Assembly (NCBI GenBank): GCA_028023455.1
Contig: JAQFVV010012489.1
Span: forward strand, 1,923,881-1,987,880
Origin: Epiperipatus broadwayi
Taxonomy: Eukaryota > Onychophora > Udeonychophora > Euonychophora > Peripatidae
DNA length: 64,000 nucleotides
Direction of reading: 5' to 3'
In this document: positions 1 to 12,408 of the stretch, piece by piece
Numbering within the stretch: the first letter of the stretch is position 1
Layout of the letters: each line of letters begins with the position of its first letter
The notes under the pieces: model-generated
What the model saw: only the letters and a program-made list of their open reading frames with translations
What the model was told of the DNA's origin: nothing
Databases searched by the model: none
Made by a program: the position numbers and the translations under genes

Positions 1-48
1 TTACTCTAGATAAATACTTTGCATATAATAGAGATATATATGAGAGAT

Positions 49-107
49 AGTGACCTGGGCCAACTGATGAGTACTGGTTCAGCACGAAATGCATCTTGGG
101 GGTCATT
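49..107 (+). ncRNA. Type I hammerhead ribozyme, F3 copy a
   Basis: CUGAUGA is at 64-70 and GAAA at 86-89. Stem II pairs 71-76 with 80-85 around a GUU loop, with one A.C mismatch. Stem III is AU/AU with a two-base loop, giving an AUC cleavage triplet and a cut after 95. Stem I pairs CCAA (60-63) with UUGG (96-99) and UGACC (51-55) with GGUCA (101-105), separated by an asymmetric internal loop. All core bases needed for activity are present. The very short stem III is typical of hammerheads that work as dimers in tandem transcripts. Confidence 0.8.
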
Positions 108-449
108 TGTCTTTCATTATATCTTTATTTATATGAATTTGAAAAGAATGGGGAAGTGTGGAGGTGTTTATTATCTATCAAGATATTATATACAGGACAG
201 TGAAAGGTGAATAACTCCATGTGTGTAAATTTAAAAAAAAAAAACATCAGATATATTAATTTTTAACTGAGGTTTAAAGTTTATATCTGTGCTAGAGATA
301 ATCTCTATTTTCAAAAATGATTAGTAATAATCATTAATGTATTTATCTGAGGTGGATGGCATCAAAGTTATGAGTGGAGGGAGTTTGACAATGGTAAATT
401 TTTACTCTAGATAAATACTTTGCATATAATAGAGATATATATGAGAGAT

Positions 450-508
450 AGTGACCTGGGCCAACTGATGAGTTCTGGTTCAGCATGAAATGCATCTTGG
501 GGGTCATT
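450..508 (+). ncRNA. Type I hammerhead ribozyme, F3 copy b
   Basis: This is the second ribozyme of the tandem array, 401 bp downstream of the first. CUGAUGA is at 465-471 and GAAA at 487-490, with predicted cleavage after 496 (AUC). Stem I is identical to copy a. Stem II keeps CUG/CAG next to the loop, with a mismatch at 474/484 and a G.U closing pair at 472/486. Confidence 0.78.
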
Positions 509-902
509 TGTCTTTCATTATATCTTTATTTATATGAATTTGAAAAGAACGGGGAAGTGTGGAGATGTTTATTATATCTATCAAAAAACAAATTCTATAA
601 ACCCCCAAATCCAGACAAAAGTCATGAGAAAGGAACAAGTATTTGTCAATGAACAATGTTGCAAAACATTTTATAATAAAATTCATTTAAACAATATATA
701 TATATGTAATCTATATTTACCACAAGTTAAACACATGTAATAATAATAAATTACACATGTGCAATTTATTTCTCATATAATGTTCAAAAATTTATTGTTC
801 TCATGACTTATTTATTTATTACATATATATGTATAAATATTGAATAAAATATTTTCAAGGATTTATTATGATGTAAACATTGATAATTAAGAGATTATAA
901 CA

Positions 903-990
903 ATGTAACCAATCAGAGACAACTTTGCTTCTGATGTTGCTAGGTAATCATAGCAACATCAAAGTTAAAGTTGTCTCTGATTGTTTACAT
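903..990. repeat. Fold-back (palindromic) element, MITE-like
   Basis: The left arm from about 903 to 942 and the right arm from about 951 to 990 are inverted complements with few mismatches. The outer part pairs CAATCAGAGACAACTTT with AAAGTTGTCTCTGATTG and the inner part pairs TGATGTTGCTA with TAGCAACATCA. Only about 8 bases separate the arms. A transcript or extruded strand would form an approximately 40-bp hairpin. I see no coding capacity. It could be a small DNA-transposon derivative; no target duplication is obvious. Confidence 0.6.
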
Positions 991-1644
991 AAATAATTTC
1001 CATTGTTAACTTATATATATATCAAATGATTTAATTTTTTTATTTAAAGACCTCACTGTGTGTGATATTACATATTGCTGCCATATTCATTGTCCTCACA
1101 ATATATAAAATTTGAATTCAGAATTGAAGGTTAAGGCATGGAGACAGATATAATAATCATCACATCATGATTTTTTTTTCAAAAAAAATGTAAATATGTA
1201 TATATAAATATATACAATAATAGAATTTTACAGCACTGAAAAATAAGTAATACTTGAAATGGTAAACCTCCAAACATTGGCTATATTAATGTGATGTTCC
1301 ATAGTATCAAAGTCAATCATACTATAAACAGAAAAATGAAGCGTTTTCATCTGATTTCCAAGTTCTCATATGGATCATCATTTAAAACAATGACAAATAT
1401 TAGAAAAAATATCAAAGCAGCCAAAATGTTATTTAAACATAGGGCTGATTTTAATGAAATGGCTATAACATTTAAATTAATATGATATCCACCCATTTCT
1501 CTCATTGCTTTAATTTATGATCAATATAAGAATAGCAAAGCAGACTCAAGTTATATATATTTTGTTTATTAATCCAATTGACTTTGATATTTAAAACTTT
1601 GCATTAGCATGGCCAGAACTCAGAGGTTTAACACTTCAAGTGTC

Positions 1645-1675
<31 letters not shown>

Positions 1676-2184
1676 AATAAATTTTTCATTAATTAAATAT
1701 TATTGAAATAAATTCTGGAAGTCATATATATATATATATGGCTTCCAGAAATTTAAAATGCCTGGAATTAAGAAAGAACAAGTTTATAGAGAATATACAT
1801 ATTTTTATATAATTTTTATACTATTATTTGGTAACTGTATTAAATAGTCATAGCAGAACAAATTCTCTTCCATTTTTTTCCAAGAAGAATAACAAAAATT
1901 AAAAATTTTCTAATCAATTAATTAACTGCTGAGTGATGTGAGATTTTGTGTTTTTTTTCTTTTTGTCTATCTAGTTAATAATAACTTGATACCCATTTAT
2001 CTATAAATAATTGTTTAATAGTTGAATTAATTGTATGTTGACTATCAAAGAAAAAAAACCATATGCTTACTTGGAAATGCTTAAATATCTGGAAAAAAAA
2101 TTAAATCTCACCTTGATTCAAATCCTAAAATCATAAATGTGCCATAAATATGCATAAACATTATCCAGTAAAATATTTAATATA
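991..2184. other. AT-rich spacer with simple repeats
   Basis: Apart from the small hairpin at 1710-1754 and an (AT)n run near 1645-1668, I see no gene, RNA or recognisable transposon here. Open frames are at most about 64 codons and have no features of real coding sequence. Confidence 0.5.
1710..1754. repeat. Short inverted repeat around an (AT)n core
   Basis: AAATTCTGGAAG is followed by an alternating AT run and then the complementary CTTCCAGAAATTT. The perfect arms of about 12 bp plus the self-complementary AT run make one continuous hairpin. Confidence 0.55.
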
Positions 2185-2665
2185 CACACCTATACTAAAT
2201 AGATGGATTTGAACTTAAAAATTTTCAGTCTATATTCATCCTTCACTCCATCTCAGCAAATCCATATGTATGACCACACACACGTGAAAAAGATAAATGT
2301 TTCCAATATACATAATTTGAACAAAAACAACACTCATCATTTGGTCCAGATCATAATCTCCCACACATATATATAATCAATGCTTGGCATTAAGTAAGAT
2401 AGCAATTTCTTAAACTTTAAAGGAAGTCTTCACTCTTCTCACCCTTACAACAATTCAACCATCCATTTCATTGAAAAACCAATGATGCAATGCTCAACGT
2501 CTTTGGTGGATTTGATATTGTAGCCACATCCTTATAGACATTATGTCAATCTAATCCCTCAAATTATCAGACCATTACATATCCACTTATAATAATAGGA
2601 GAGGGATCATACTAGTGCTTTGCAAATAGGATACATCATAGTATAAATGAAGCCCATCTCTCTCC
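2185..2665 (-). mobile_element. Hammerhead retroelement family F1, degraded minus copy
   Basis: Read on the minus strand this follows the F1 unit in order: a region ending in a GAGAGTGAAGAAGATTGAAG-type block, a block related to TTTGAAGATTTGCTATCTTA, the ribozyme region, a CACATGTATGTGGTCATG-type segment and a GAGTTCAAATCC-type B-box-like segment. The ribozyme region (about 2305-2365) is decayed: the first C of CUGAUGA is A and the GAAA box is lost. The copy is alignable but clearly old. The edges are approximate and I found no clear target duplication. Confidence 0.6.
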
Positions 2666-3198
2666 TATTACCATTAGTACTAATAATACTGCTAATAATA
2701 ATAATTTAGAGTTCATTAAAGATCACACCCAGTGTAGTTAGTGCAGTGTAAAATGGTGGACTTAAGAACTAAAATTTTAGATCAAACCTCAACACTGTCA
2801 CTTCGATTGCTCAAACATCACACAATCTCTTAAACAATCAATCATTTAAATATTTTTATTAAAAATTAAATAAGCCTTTAAATACTAAATGTTTGTTTAA
2901 ATTGTGTTGATCAATGAATCAAAAGATGGAAAACAATCAAAATTTTTTGTAGTTTTTACTATAGAGTATGTCATTAAAAAAGAACTTAATATAGATAATA
3001 CTGGAAATCCACTACATAAGATGATTGTTTTTAAAACATGTTCATATGACATCCATTTTCTAATAGATAGTTTTTCATGTATAGCCTCAGGGTGACCTTT
3101 GAGCATTCCATCATCAGATTTTCAATTGGATAGACAGTTGAAGACTTGGAGTGTGGAATAGATTGAAGCCTGTCCATTAAAGTATAAAGATTGGTTAT

Positions 3199-3200
<2 letters not shown>

Positions 3201-3272
<72 letters not shown>
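3201..3272. repeat. (TA)n microsatellite
   Basis: An uninterrupted run of about 36 TA repeats lies immediately upstream of the F1 ribozyme. Other F1 copies carry only a short TATATATA run here, so this is an expansion of a sequence native to the element. Confidence 0.95.
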
Positions 3273-3275
<3 letters not shown>

Positions 3276-3305
3276 GAGCACTTATAGCATATATGTGTGG
3301 AGATG

Positions 3306-3364
3306 GTAATCTGGACGAACTGATGATTGCTGGTTTAGCATGAAATACTTATATTGGTGATTAT
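3306..3364 (+). ncRNA. Type I hammerhead ribozyme, F1 copy
   Basis: CUGAUGA is at 3320-3326 and GAAA at 3342-3345. Stem II is UGCUG/UAGCA (3328-3332 with 3336-3340) around a GUU loop. Stem III is AUA/UAU, with cleavage predicted after A3353 (AUA triplet). Distal stem I pairs GUAAUC (3306-3311) with GAUUAU (3359-3364). Proximal stem I (CGAA with UUGG) contains one G.G mismatch, so activity may be reduced although the catalytic core is complete. Confidence 0.65.
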
Positions 3365-3490
3365 TTATCTTTTTAACATATATGTGTTCAAGTGTATCAG
3401 TATTATGAGATAGAGTGGAGAGTGGTGAGTCGTGTGAAAGTCTGTGCTTATATACCTTATTTATTATATATATAACTTCTGCATATAACA

Positions 3491-6059
3491 CCTTTTTTTA
3501 GGTTTTATATTAAAAATTTTAGGTGCAGAGTATAATGTTGTGAAGAGTTTACTGAACTTTAAGATCTAACTTTACAAGTTAGAACCAAAATAAATAATTT
3601 GTGTTAAAAGATCACAATGTCAAAGGAAAATGGATTATAATTGCTTGATCATATTAAAATGATAATGACAATAATGATCAAATGATTCATTGCATAAGAG
3701 TTTTAAAAACATTTGTCCATTGTAAACAACTAAATAGATCAAGATCTATGGAACTTGAGTTTCTGTGTCAACCACTCTGAATCAAACCTACAAGATTATT
3801 ACAATACTCCATTGCTTAATTCATCTATTGCTTTTGATTATAGAAATTATATATATGTATAGCAAATATAATTTGAACTGATTGCTTTGACAGAATATTT
3901 TGCAAGACTTTTAGAAGATCGATGAGGGGGGGAAATGCATTGATTTAATCTGTAGCTTCTCCTAGGTTGTAAATACTAAGGGTTTATTTTTTTTTAGAGA
4001 AGTTAAGTTACTCTGTTGTAAGTAAAAATCTGCTTCATAATGAACTTCTAATGCTTACAGCCTTAAGCTGTTTCACTGGATTTATTTTAATTTAAAAAGT
4101 GAAAAGGTGATAAAAAAAACTTACAAACTGAAAATATAAATTTTTATATATATAATAAACTTTATTAATGTCACTAAAATAGTTATCTGTTTTTAAAAAA
4201 ACTTTATATATTTTCTCTTTTGTAAATTTTGAAATCACTGTATTTTTCTATTTACTCTGACTTTATATTATACAAAGAAGCAAAAATATTATACTTAATT
4301 CAATCTTTATTTTTGTTTTAATAATCAAATGATTAGATAATATCTATGGTGCCATTTTAAAAATGGGGTGAAAGAATATGTATGATTATGTGTTGCTGCT
4401 TGGGTGATACCCTTTCTACTTAGATATTCAACATGCTTTTTACTCCAGAACTCAACTTATCTATCATTATTGTTGCAATTTCTCATTTTCTTAGACTTAC
4501 GTATATATTATGCATACATGTAACCATTTAGTATGATCAACTTATTGTCATATTAGAATAGTCTTGATATTGTTGTTATAATCTGAAATTCATGTTTACA
4601 TAAGAGATACATTTTTGAGATAATTAAAAAAATCATTAGTGAACTTATTCAGTTTGCATTTAATCAAATTGGTCAGGTGTTTAACATTAATTAATAAAGA
4701 AGTATCTAATTATTTTTAGTTGGTACATAAAGTAAAAAGAAAAAATGACCAACACTAAAACGACTACACAAATCTAAGTAGTCTTTTTTTAAATATCAAC
4801 AATTCCAATAGTTCCAACAATGCTTGTGATAAATTCTAGAAAATTTTCTATTTTCCACTAAGAATTACAGCTATTCAGCAAACACTTCTAATAATAATTA
4901 TGCTACTAAAATAATCATCTCAAAATTTTAAAGCATTCTATAAATTTGAACCCAAGCCAACTTGATTAGTTCTGGAGTAAAAATAAAAGAGTTACTGTTG
5001 TCAAATACAGTTTAAATGTAGGCTATTGGTATGCATATAATGTTTTACTATGGTATTAAAAAATGTGCTGTTTTATTTATTTATTTGCACTTTGTACAAA
5101 TTATAGCAATTTTTTTTCATTAAATATTTAAGTATTAATATTTTTGAAACGAATAAACTGCCAAATAAAACTAATAAAACGTAAAATTTAATCATTTGTT
5201 GGTGCAAAATTATTTGTCTAACAAAATGAAATCTTTTCTTGTATTAGCGTATTAACATTATTCATATAATTATAATAATTATTATAAAGTCTAGATATGT
5301 TGCCAAATAGTACAACTTTTTAAAACTCGTGTGGTGATTTTTTTGACTATTTAATAATTATAAAGAGGAAATTATTATACCACAATTTCCTTAAGAAAAT
5401 TAGATTGTAAATAATATAGTAAAATATAGATTGCAAAATATATGGTAAAATAGTTTCTAGAACAAAAAATGAATAAATTATGAACATTTTTTTTAATCCA
5501 TACAAATTTGTGGTTATGGGGGAAAGAGCGACAATCAAATAAGTATGGCTTTGTAGGTTATAGTGTGACACTCGAGCACCAAGTATCAAATGAAGCTTTA
5601 ATTTAGAAACATTTAACTCTTAAGCCTGAAATTTACTATTGTATAAAAAATATGAAATGTAATTAAAATATATCCTCTTTGTTGGTTTAGTCAAGTGAAA
5701 TGAGTAGAGAGTAATAGGCTTCTAAAAAGACATTTTAAAAGCTATTTTAAAAATATTCTCACAGTATGCAATAATGATTGAATTCATTGAAAGGATATAA
5801 TTATGAATGAATGACAATACAGAGCTATGATGTAGAAAATAATTATTATCAAAGAGGTTTAAAAATGCCATTGCAAAAAATCAAATAGATTAAAGGATCG
5901 GTATGTATTATATTTAGGTATATTTGTGTTTTATAGATGGGTGTGCATAGTTATTACAAAATTGGTCTTTAATTTATTGGAGTTATTTATCTCATTTTTT
6001 TTGCTGTTAAGATAACCCTGTTTTTTTTATGTTTTGTTATTAATAGTGATGACAAAAGT
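3491..6059. other. AT-rich spacer, no gene seen
   Basis: I find no coding region, structured RNA or recognisable element. The stretch contains homopolymer runs, including a G run near 3926, and short ATATAT runs. An 80-codon open frame on the minus strand at 5347-5589 is low-complexity and hydrophobic and looks like chance. Confidence 0.5.
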
Positions 6060-6315
6060 AATAACAATGAAAACATTACATGATCATCATTTCTTATGCT
6101 TATACAAGCTGTTAAAACAATAGCAACTATCTTCATATAGTAGTGCCACCCAGTGAAAGCCATATTAATCAACAGATGTTAGAATCTTTTTGCATCAAAT
6201 CCTATTCATCCAACATCGCCAGACTAGTTACTAGCTTGTGGCTTTCATCATAAAAAAATGTTGTACCATCCATTAATTAATATGGTGTCACTATTGTATG
6301 GTGAGAATTGCTATC
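6060..6315. mobile_element. Hammerhead retroelement family F2, degraded head-to-head composite
   Basis: A minus-oriented F2 copy runs from about 6080 (CATGATCATCATTTCTTATG, the complement of the F2 unit end) through the decayed ribozyme (6208-6260). It then joins a plus-oriented end segment near 6283 (GGTGTCACTATTGTATGGTG). In the ribozyme the CUGAUGA box has become AUGAUGA and GAAA has become GUAA, so it should be dead. The layout matches the better-preserved composites at 21.5 and 23.1 kb. Flanking AATAA-type sequence resembles a target duplication but is too simple to trust. Confidence 0.6.
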
Positions 6316-7524
6316 ATTTTAAAATAATAACTATTTAATAAGCAATAATACTGTTGTAATACTACAATTATGTAGTATTCTGAATAGTTTGTAGTGCCCA
6401 AGTTAATGTATTAACCTTCTTTCCTTTGACAAAACAATAAAAATGAAATTTCAAAAATTTGCAACTATTTGAGAATTTCTAGCTCTCGATCTTTTCCAAG
6501 ATTGTCAATCCATAGCCATCTAATTACTCATCAGTAAACTGGACATTTAGTTGTTTTGAATTATACATTAATATAAATTAATCAAAAAAAAATATATGCA
6601 TGTAATATGATGCATACTTCTCAATCATATAAAAAAAATTCATTGATCCAATAGCTTTATCTTTATCCCTTTTTTATTACATTTAATATTTATAAAAAAA
6701 AGAGCCTAATATTAAATAAGCATGCTGTACAATTTCTCTCTTGAAAATAGTTTCAAATGTTTAAACAATAAAAAACTCTAGGCAAATAATAATTCTTGTC
6801 ATTTATAGTAAATTATCACATGCCATTCATTGTCCTTTATATATATATAATAAATAATTTAATGAACTGTAACTATGAAATCAATTACATTACCAAATTT
6901 TCTATTTTATTCTCTTATGGTACTTGTTTGATTTTTTTCAGCATGCCTCAATGTACAGACTAAAATTAAAAACTCAGTATATTGCACTTTGAAGATTTGG
7001 TGTTCTTTTACTTAAATGATATATTAATATTCCATAGCTGTTAATAAAATAAATATATATATATATATATATATAACAGCTTTTTAAACATTTGTATAAA
7101 AATACTGTTAAAAAGATGAAATTGCTACTGAATAGGAAACATAACTCCATGATGGATGGCTGAAATGTTAGATAGGAGGATACCAAATTTCAGATATATA
7201 ATATACTTAACATCTCACAAACAAAGTTTTCAGATTTTACATGCATAAAATCTCTACATTTGTTCGGTTAATAAACAGCTTGTATAGTTGTATATTTATC
7301 AACTTTAATTTTTAAATGAAATAACCTTCAGTAAAATATGAAATAAAAATTTGTTTTAATAGAGAGGGTTAAGCAGAATAAAAAGTTTCAAACGTAACCC
7401 AACTGGTGAAAATTACTTTGATCTCCAAAAAAAAAAAAAAAAATAGTGAAATTAAGTTGTTAAATTTTAATATTTCCGATAACATATAAATATGAAACTG
7501 CATGTATATTATGTATGACAGTAA
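6316..7524. other. AT-rich spacer, no gene seen
   Basis: Nothing is recognisable beyond an (AT)n run near 7050-7074 and an A run near 7427-7443. Confidence 0.5.
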
Positions 7525-7895
7525 TATTGGTATCAACAAGAGCTTTGTGCATTCCATCATTAGATTTTCAATAATATGAATGGCTAAAGAGTTAGCGGAT
7601 GAAGAAGATTAAAGACTTTCCAATTAAAGTTTGAAAATTTGCTATCTTAATATAAACTAAGCACTCATTGTATATATGTGTGAGAGATGATGATTTGGAC
7701 TAATTCATGAGTGTTGGTTCAGCACTAAATATCTATATATATTGGAGATCATTTATCTTTTCTTACATGTATGTAGTGATGTGTATGATTATATAAGTTG
7801 GAGTGGATAGCTGCATTTTGAAAGACTGTGTGCAAATCTTCTCTAATTACATCTGAAGTGCAATATATACATTATACTTATATTCAAATATTATA
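7525..7895 (+). mobile_element. Hammerhead retroelement family F1, plus copy with dead ribozyme
   Basis: This is a nearly full-length F1 unit in the usual order: the GAGCTTTGTGCATTCCATC block, the GAAGATTAAAGACTTTCCAA block, TTTGAAAATTTGCTATCTTA, the ribozyme region at about 7688-7755, then the ACATGTATGTAGTGATGTG and GTGCAAATC segments. The ribozyme core reads UUCAUGA instead of CUGAUGA and UAAA instead of GAAA, so it is inactive, although stem II (GUGUUGGUUCAGCAC) remains paired. Confidence 0.7.
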
Positions 7896-10800
7896 AAAAA
7901 ATATTAATAAATACAGTGACAATATTTATAATTAATGAAAGTAGAAAGTTGTGATGGAGTGGGACATTGGAGCTTAAGTTCCATTGACCATGCTTAGATC
8001 CATCAATCATAGCACTTAAATTTCTAATGTACTCTTCATCAATAAATCATTCAATTATTTATTTTTTAAGACTTGTTTAGATTTATTCACTCTAGAATAT
8101 AGGTGTGGAACACATGACATTAAGGCCACATGTGGACTTTTAAAGTTTTTTGTGCAGCTTTATCCATAGTTTTAAAACGTACTTTTATTTAAAATGAGAT
8201 GTAATAAAGGTTGTAGTCAATAAGATGTGTGAATATCAGCATATCAATAATAGTAACCAAGATTTTATATATGTTATCTAAGGGTATTAATATAAATAAA
8301 TTTTCAGAAATCCTAGAATCAATTATGGATTTATTGATCCCATGCAGCATTTTCACTATGACTAAGATGAATGAGTCCCTCAATGTTAAAAAGATTTTCC
8401 ATCCCTGTTCTAGCACATATATTTTAAATATTAATATTATTAATCACTATTTAGTTTAAAATAAACAAATAAATGTATAACATATATTTAACTACAATTT
8501 AATCTTATGACATATGCTAAAGGTTTAAACAATGATTCACCATGTCAAAATAGAACCCAGAATTTTTTATATAAATTCTTATGATCATGTGTTATCATAT
8601 TTTACTTTTAAAAATATTGATAATAATTTAACATTGTATTTAAGTAGTCATATGAAAATAAACATTTTATGCAAGTCAGAGGAAATAACAATTTCATTTC
8701 AAGTTTTACAATAGACAAATATTATAAATGTTTAAGTAAATATATTATATTCACTGAAAATAATTGCTTAAATGAAAGCTTATGCTTTCTAGTGCAAATA
8801 TTTAAAACTTTAATATAATTTTTACTTAATATAAAATAAACCAATCAATTTCACATACTACAGATGTTTCAACTAATACTTAGCCTTATTAGTGCATTTA
8901 TTAATATTATATATGCAATTTAACCTACAATATATCCCAATTTTTTAGGGTTTTAAATAATTTTATAATTGTTGTTGTCTTCTATAGTTCATATTTAATG
9001 TTATTATGTAGTTAGTTTAAACACAATGTGAAACTGTTAGGATTGCAATAATCTACTTATATTAAATTCTGATTGGCATTGTGAAGAACAGTATTTGGAT
9101 TTCTAGCGTAAGCTAGGTGGAAATTAAAATACACATATATGACATATGTCAATTTATATTATAACATATAGTAATTAATAAATTTAATCTCTGAGTGGTT
9201 TAATACTCTGTAAAATGATGGACACTGAATCTCAAGATTCATGGATTGCCGCTACAAACTTCTTAAAATTTCCTAATAATAAACCATTAAATTATTATTT
9301 TTTATTGAAATTAAGATTTAAAAGTTTGTGCTAAAAATGTAAAACTTATATGTATATATTATAAAACAAGAATTATCTTTTCACTCTAGTATCACCTATA
9401 ATAAGACTGATTATATCAAGTGATAATAGAGACTTTAAATTTTCATCTCCATATCAGTGCTTAGTTTTGCTTTTATTAATGAGACTTAGGATTCAAAACT
9501 GGAAGTAAGGCAGTAATACATTTAGCATTCATCTTTGAATTAATTTTATTATGCAAACTAATAGCCTGAAATTTAAAAACATTTTAAGTTTTGAACTCAG
9601 GGTAATATGTTTGAGTACCTATATATTTTAGCACATTCTGTTAAGAAGTATACAAAAAAGAATTCCAAACAAGAGTTAATAAAAAAATATATATGTATGA
9701 AAATCTTGCATGTGTGAAGTTAGCTATTTAAATCAACCTAATTATAAGCATTTAAACTAGAACAACTGTGCTAGGCCAACCAAGAGTCAAATTAAACTGA
9801 CAGACTGATGGATCCAAAAGGATATATTATAAGCAATAAGAAATACTTTTTTATTTTGAAAGATCACATTTTTTAAAATATAAAATGTCCTGTTTTAGAC
9901 TAAATCATTGAATTTGATTAAATAAACTCATACTCAATGAGTGTTTAAATTTTCAAACCATTTTAAAGATTTTTAAAATAAACCAAATAAAAAAAAGATT
10001 AGACATTATGATAAAAATATAATGCAATCTCAGTCATCAAACAAAAATGAATGAATATACTATTTACTTTGTGTAATTCAATACCAATAGATTTTGAACA
10101 TGAAATAGCATATATACTGCTATGCATGAATGCACAGTTACTGACACCATTCAATAGTCATAAAACAGATCATGATTTTTTTTTTGCATATAAATTGCAA
10201 ATAAATTTCAAGGAGAATAATTTCAAATTACAACTTTTCCAAGATAGAAAGACCTATAGATTTTGACATACAGTGGTAATATTAACTCCAAAACAGAAGA
10301 AAATGCTACTTTCCCACTGATAAAATCAATTTCAGATAAATTCAAAATGATTGACTATAATAGACTAAGAGTGTCAACGTTAGTATAGAACATACCCAAA
10401 AATAATTATCACTTGAGGTTAATTTTTATTCATTATAATTTTTACAATTCTTTAAATTAATTAAGTTTTTTTCCCCTAAATCTTCATTCTATTATTAATT
10501 TAATTTTAAATAAGACTCAAAAATTTATAAAACTATGCATAATGTTACTAATGCTTAGTCAATATAGTCCTATTCTATAATTTTAGAAAATTGACTACAG
10601 GGGACGGGGAAGAATATAAAAACACTTTTTAATAAAGTGAAATAGTTTCTAAGTAGTTCAATGCAAAACAAGTAGTTGTGTTATCAAATAGACAAACAAA
10701 TCCTAATACAGTTTTGTTTTAAAAAATATATAATAGAAATGGTGCAATCCTAACTGCTAATGATTTATTTCAATTAATTCTAATTTATTAAATTGTCAAC

Positions 10801-11887
10801 TATTTCAAATGTAATATATATATATATATATACACACAATTAAAATCGACTATCACATCAAGTTATTTAATATTGTATAATTTGATAAATAAAAGTAGAT
10901 AAATGGAATGAATTTTTATCAAATACAAAATACTATGATTTACCTTAAAATAGTTGATAGGTAAGTTTTCCAAATCAAACAAAAAATAGAAAATGGTCTT
11001 GTAATATTCAGGTGTAATGATGGCAATGACAAGAAAGGAAAAACAAAACATTACTAGAATAATAAGATGAAAAAAAAAATGAAAAAGTAATTGAGAATGA
11101 AATCAGAGTTAAATAAATATGAACAGAATAGTTAACATTCATCCGATCATATATAAATTATGATGAAGAAGGTAAGATGAATAATTAAAAGCATGGGGCT
11201 ATTTTTTAACAAGTATAATAATGCACATTTTTTATATCTAGATATTATTTATACATAGAAACAATAGGATAAGAAGCAATTATATAGATCAATGAACAAG
11301 CAGATAAAAAGATGTAAAGACAACAAGAAATCAATACATGGATAGACATATAGATAATCACCTGGATCAACCAATAGATAGATATTATAAATATATAGGT
11401 ACAAAGGGAGTTTGGGTAGTTAAGTGAATAGTTGTATCAATAAGCAATTGTGATCACAATGAACAGTCAGACAAAGAAGTAGTTGACAGGTAAATAAATT
11501 TAAGAGATAATTTTTTTTTTTACTTTTTATAATCAAAAAGTGCAGAAAAAATATCAAATAATCATCATGCTGAGCATTCATGAATTGAAATTTAAAAAAT
11601 ACAGAAATAAAAATACTCATATGCAAATAAATAAAACATGTTTCAGAGAATCTGATGACTTTATCTTAAGATGAAAAAGCTATATATAACTCTCCTCTTT
11701 GGATTACAAAAAGTATTAAGATAAAAATTAAAATTAAAACGGTAAAAAAAATTACTTAAGTAATAAGGTCTTCTTTTTAAAATGATTGTTTCTCAATATG
11801 ATATTCCCTAAAAATGTTTACACATATAGAAAATAAACAATAAAAAACAAGATAGAAAAGTGACTGATAGCTTTGAATTTTAAGGTG
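7896..11887. other. AT-rich spacer, no gene seen
   Basis: About 4 kb contains no supportable gene. There is an (AT)n run at about 10813-10832. A tRNA-like stretch at about 9190-9245 resembles sequences near 2740, 13460 and 61870 and may be an ancient SINE, but it is too diverged to call. Confidence 0.45.
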
Positions 11888-12011
11888 ATTAAAAATAAAC
11901 AAGGCAAAACTCTCTCCATACAGTAGTGCCACCCTGTGCCTGGATAAGTAGGCACTAGATAGGGATTTTATGCACAAGCCTTCTGGCATCCATTGATTAC
12001 TCTGGTTGGCA

Positions 12012-12408
12012 TATGGTAATGATGCATTATATGTTAGTAAAAAGATATTAAGATTACTTAGAAAAAGCTCAAAGGGAAGTAGGAAGACATGCATTAGATG
12101 CAGAAGTATGGACAGCAAGGGAGGCAATTCAAGGAGAAATGGGATGGTCAAGTTTTCATATGAGAGATGCAAAAAGTAAAATGAAAATGTTTGGTAGATT
12201 GCAGTTTATGGTTAATAAAAGAATAGCTAAAATAGTATTTAATTGGGTTATGAGTAAATGGCAGGTAACAAGATGGGTGAGAAAGGTAATGTGGTATGCA
12301 AAAAATTTGGATAAAGAATTTATATCAGTATATTTGTACAAAAGATGGGATGATTGTGTTAAGAGGATTATTGAGTGTTATAGTAGTAAGGAATGGGATA
12401 AAAAATAA
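12012..12408 (+). pseudogene. LINE ORF2 C-terminal fragment, frameshifted
   Basis: The frame first reads YGNDALYVSKKILRL (12012-12056), then shifts near 12055 into YLEKAQREVGRHALDAEVW and EAIQGEMGWSSF, and continues to a stop at 12406-12408. The motifs 'LEKAQREVGRWAL' and 'QGELGWSSFEAREA' are characteristic of the region after the reverse-transcriptase fingers and palm in several invertebrate LINE polyproteins. The catalytic domain is absent because of the 5' truncation. Remnants continue downstream in other frames, so the reading frame is broken more than once. It makes no functional protein. Confidence 0.7.

Larger units (their letters stand above)
1..590 (+). mobile_element. Hammerhead retroelement family F3, direct tandem array (retrozyme-like)
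   Basis: Positions 1-210 recur almost unchanged at 402-590, giving one complete monomer and part of a second with a period of 401 bp; the left side runs off the window. Each copy has a hammerhead ribozyme (49-107 and 450-508), and the predicted cleavage sites (after 95 and after 496) are exactly 401 nt apart, so a tandem transcript would release a 401-nt RNA. No open frame is shared convincingly by the repeats. Outside the ribozyme the unit does not resemble families F1 and F2 described below. Direct tandem repeats with type I hammerheads are the hallmark of retrozymes and hammerhead satellites. The class assignment is inference; the period and the motif are seen directly. Confidence 0.75.
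3094..3490 (+). mobile_element. Hammerhead retroelement family F1, plus copy with intact ribozyme core
   Basis: The copy begins near the motif TTTGAGCATTCCATCATCAG, which starts the recognisable part of other F1 copies, runs through ATTGAAGCCTGTCCATTAAAG, and reaches the ribozyme at 3306-3364. It then degrades through a segment resembling the F1 tail. The short TA run that normally lies upstream of the ribozyme has expanded here to about 36 repeats (3201-3272). The B-box-like segment is barely recognisable. Confidence 0.65.

Noticed and set aside
5347-5589. An 80-codon minus-strand open frame.
   Set aside because: Composition is that of translated AT-rich DNA, with no signal, domain or neighbouring exon.
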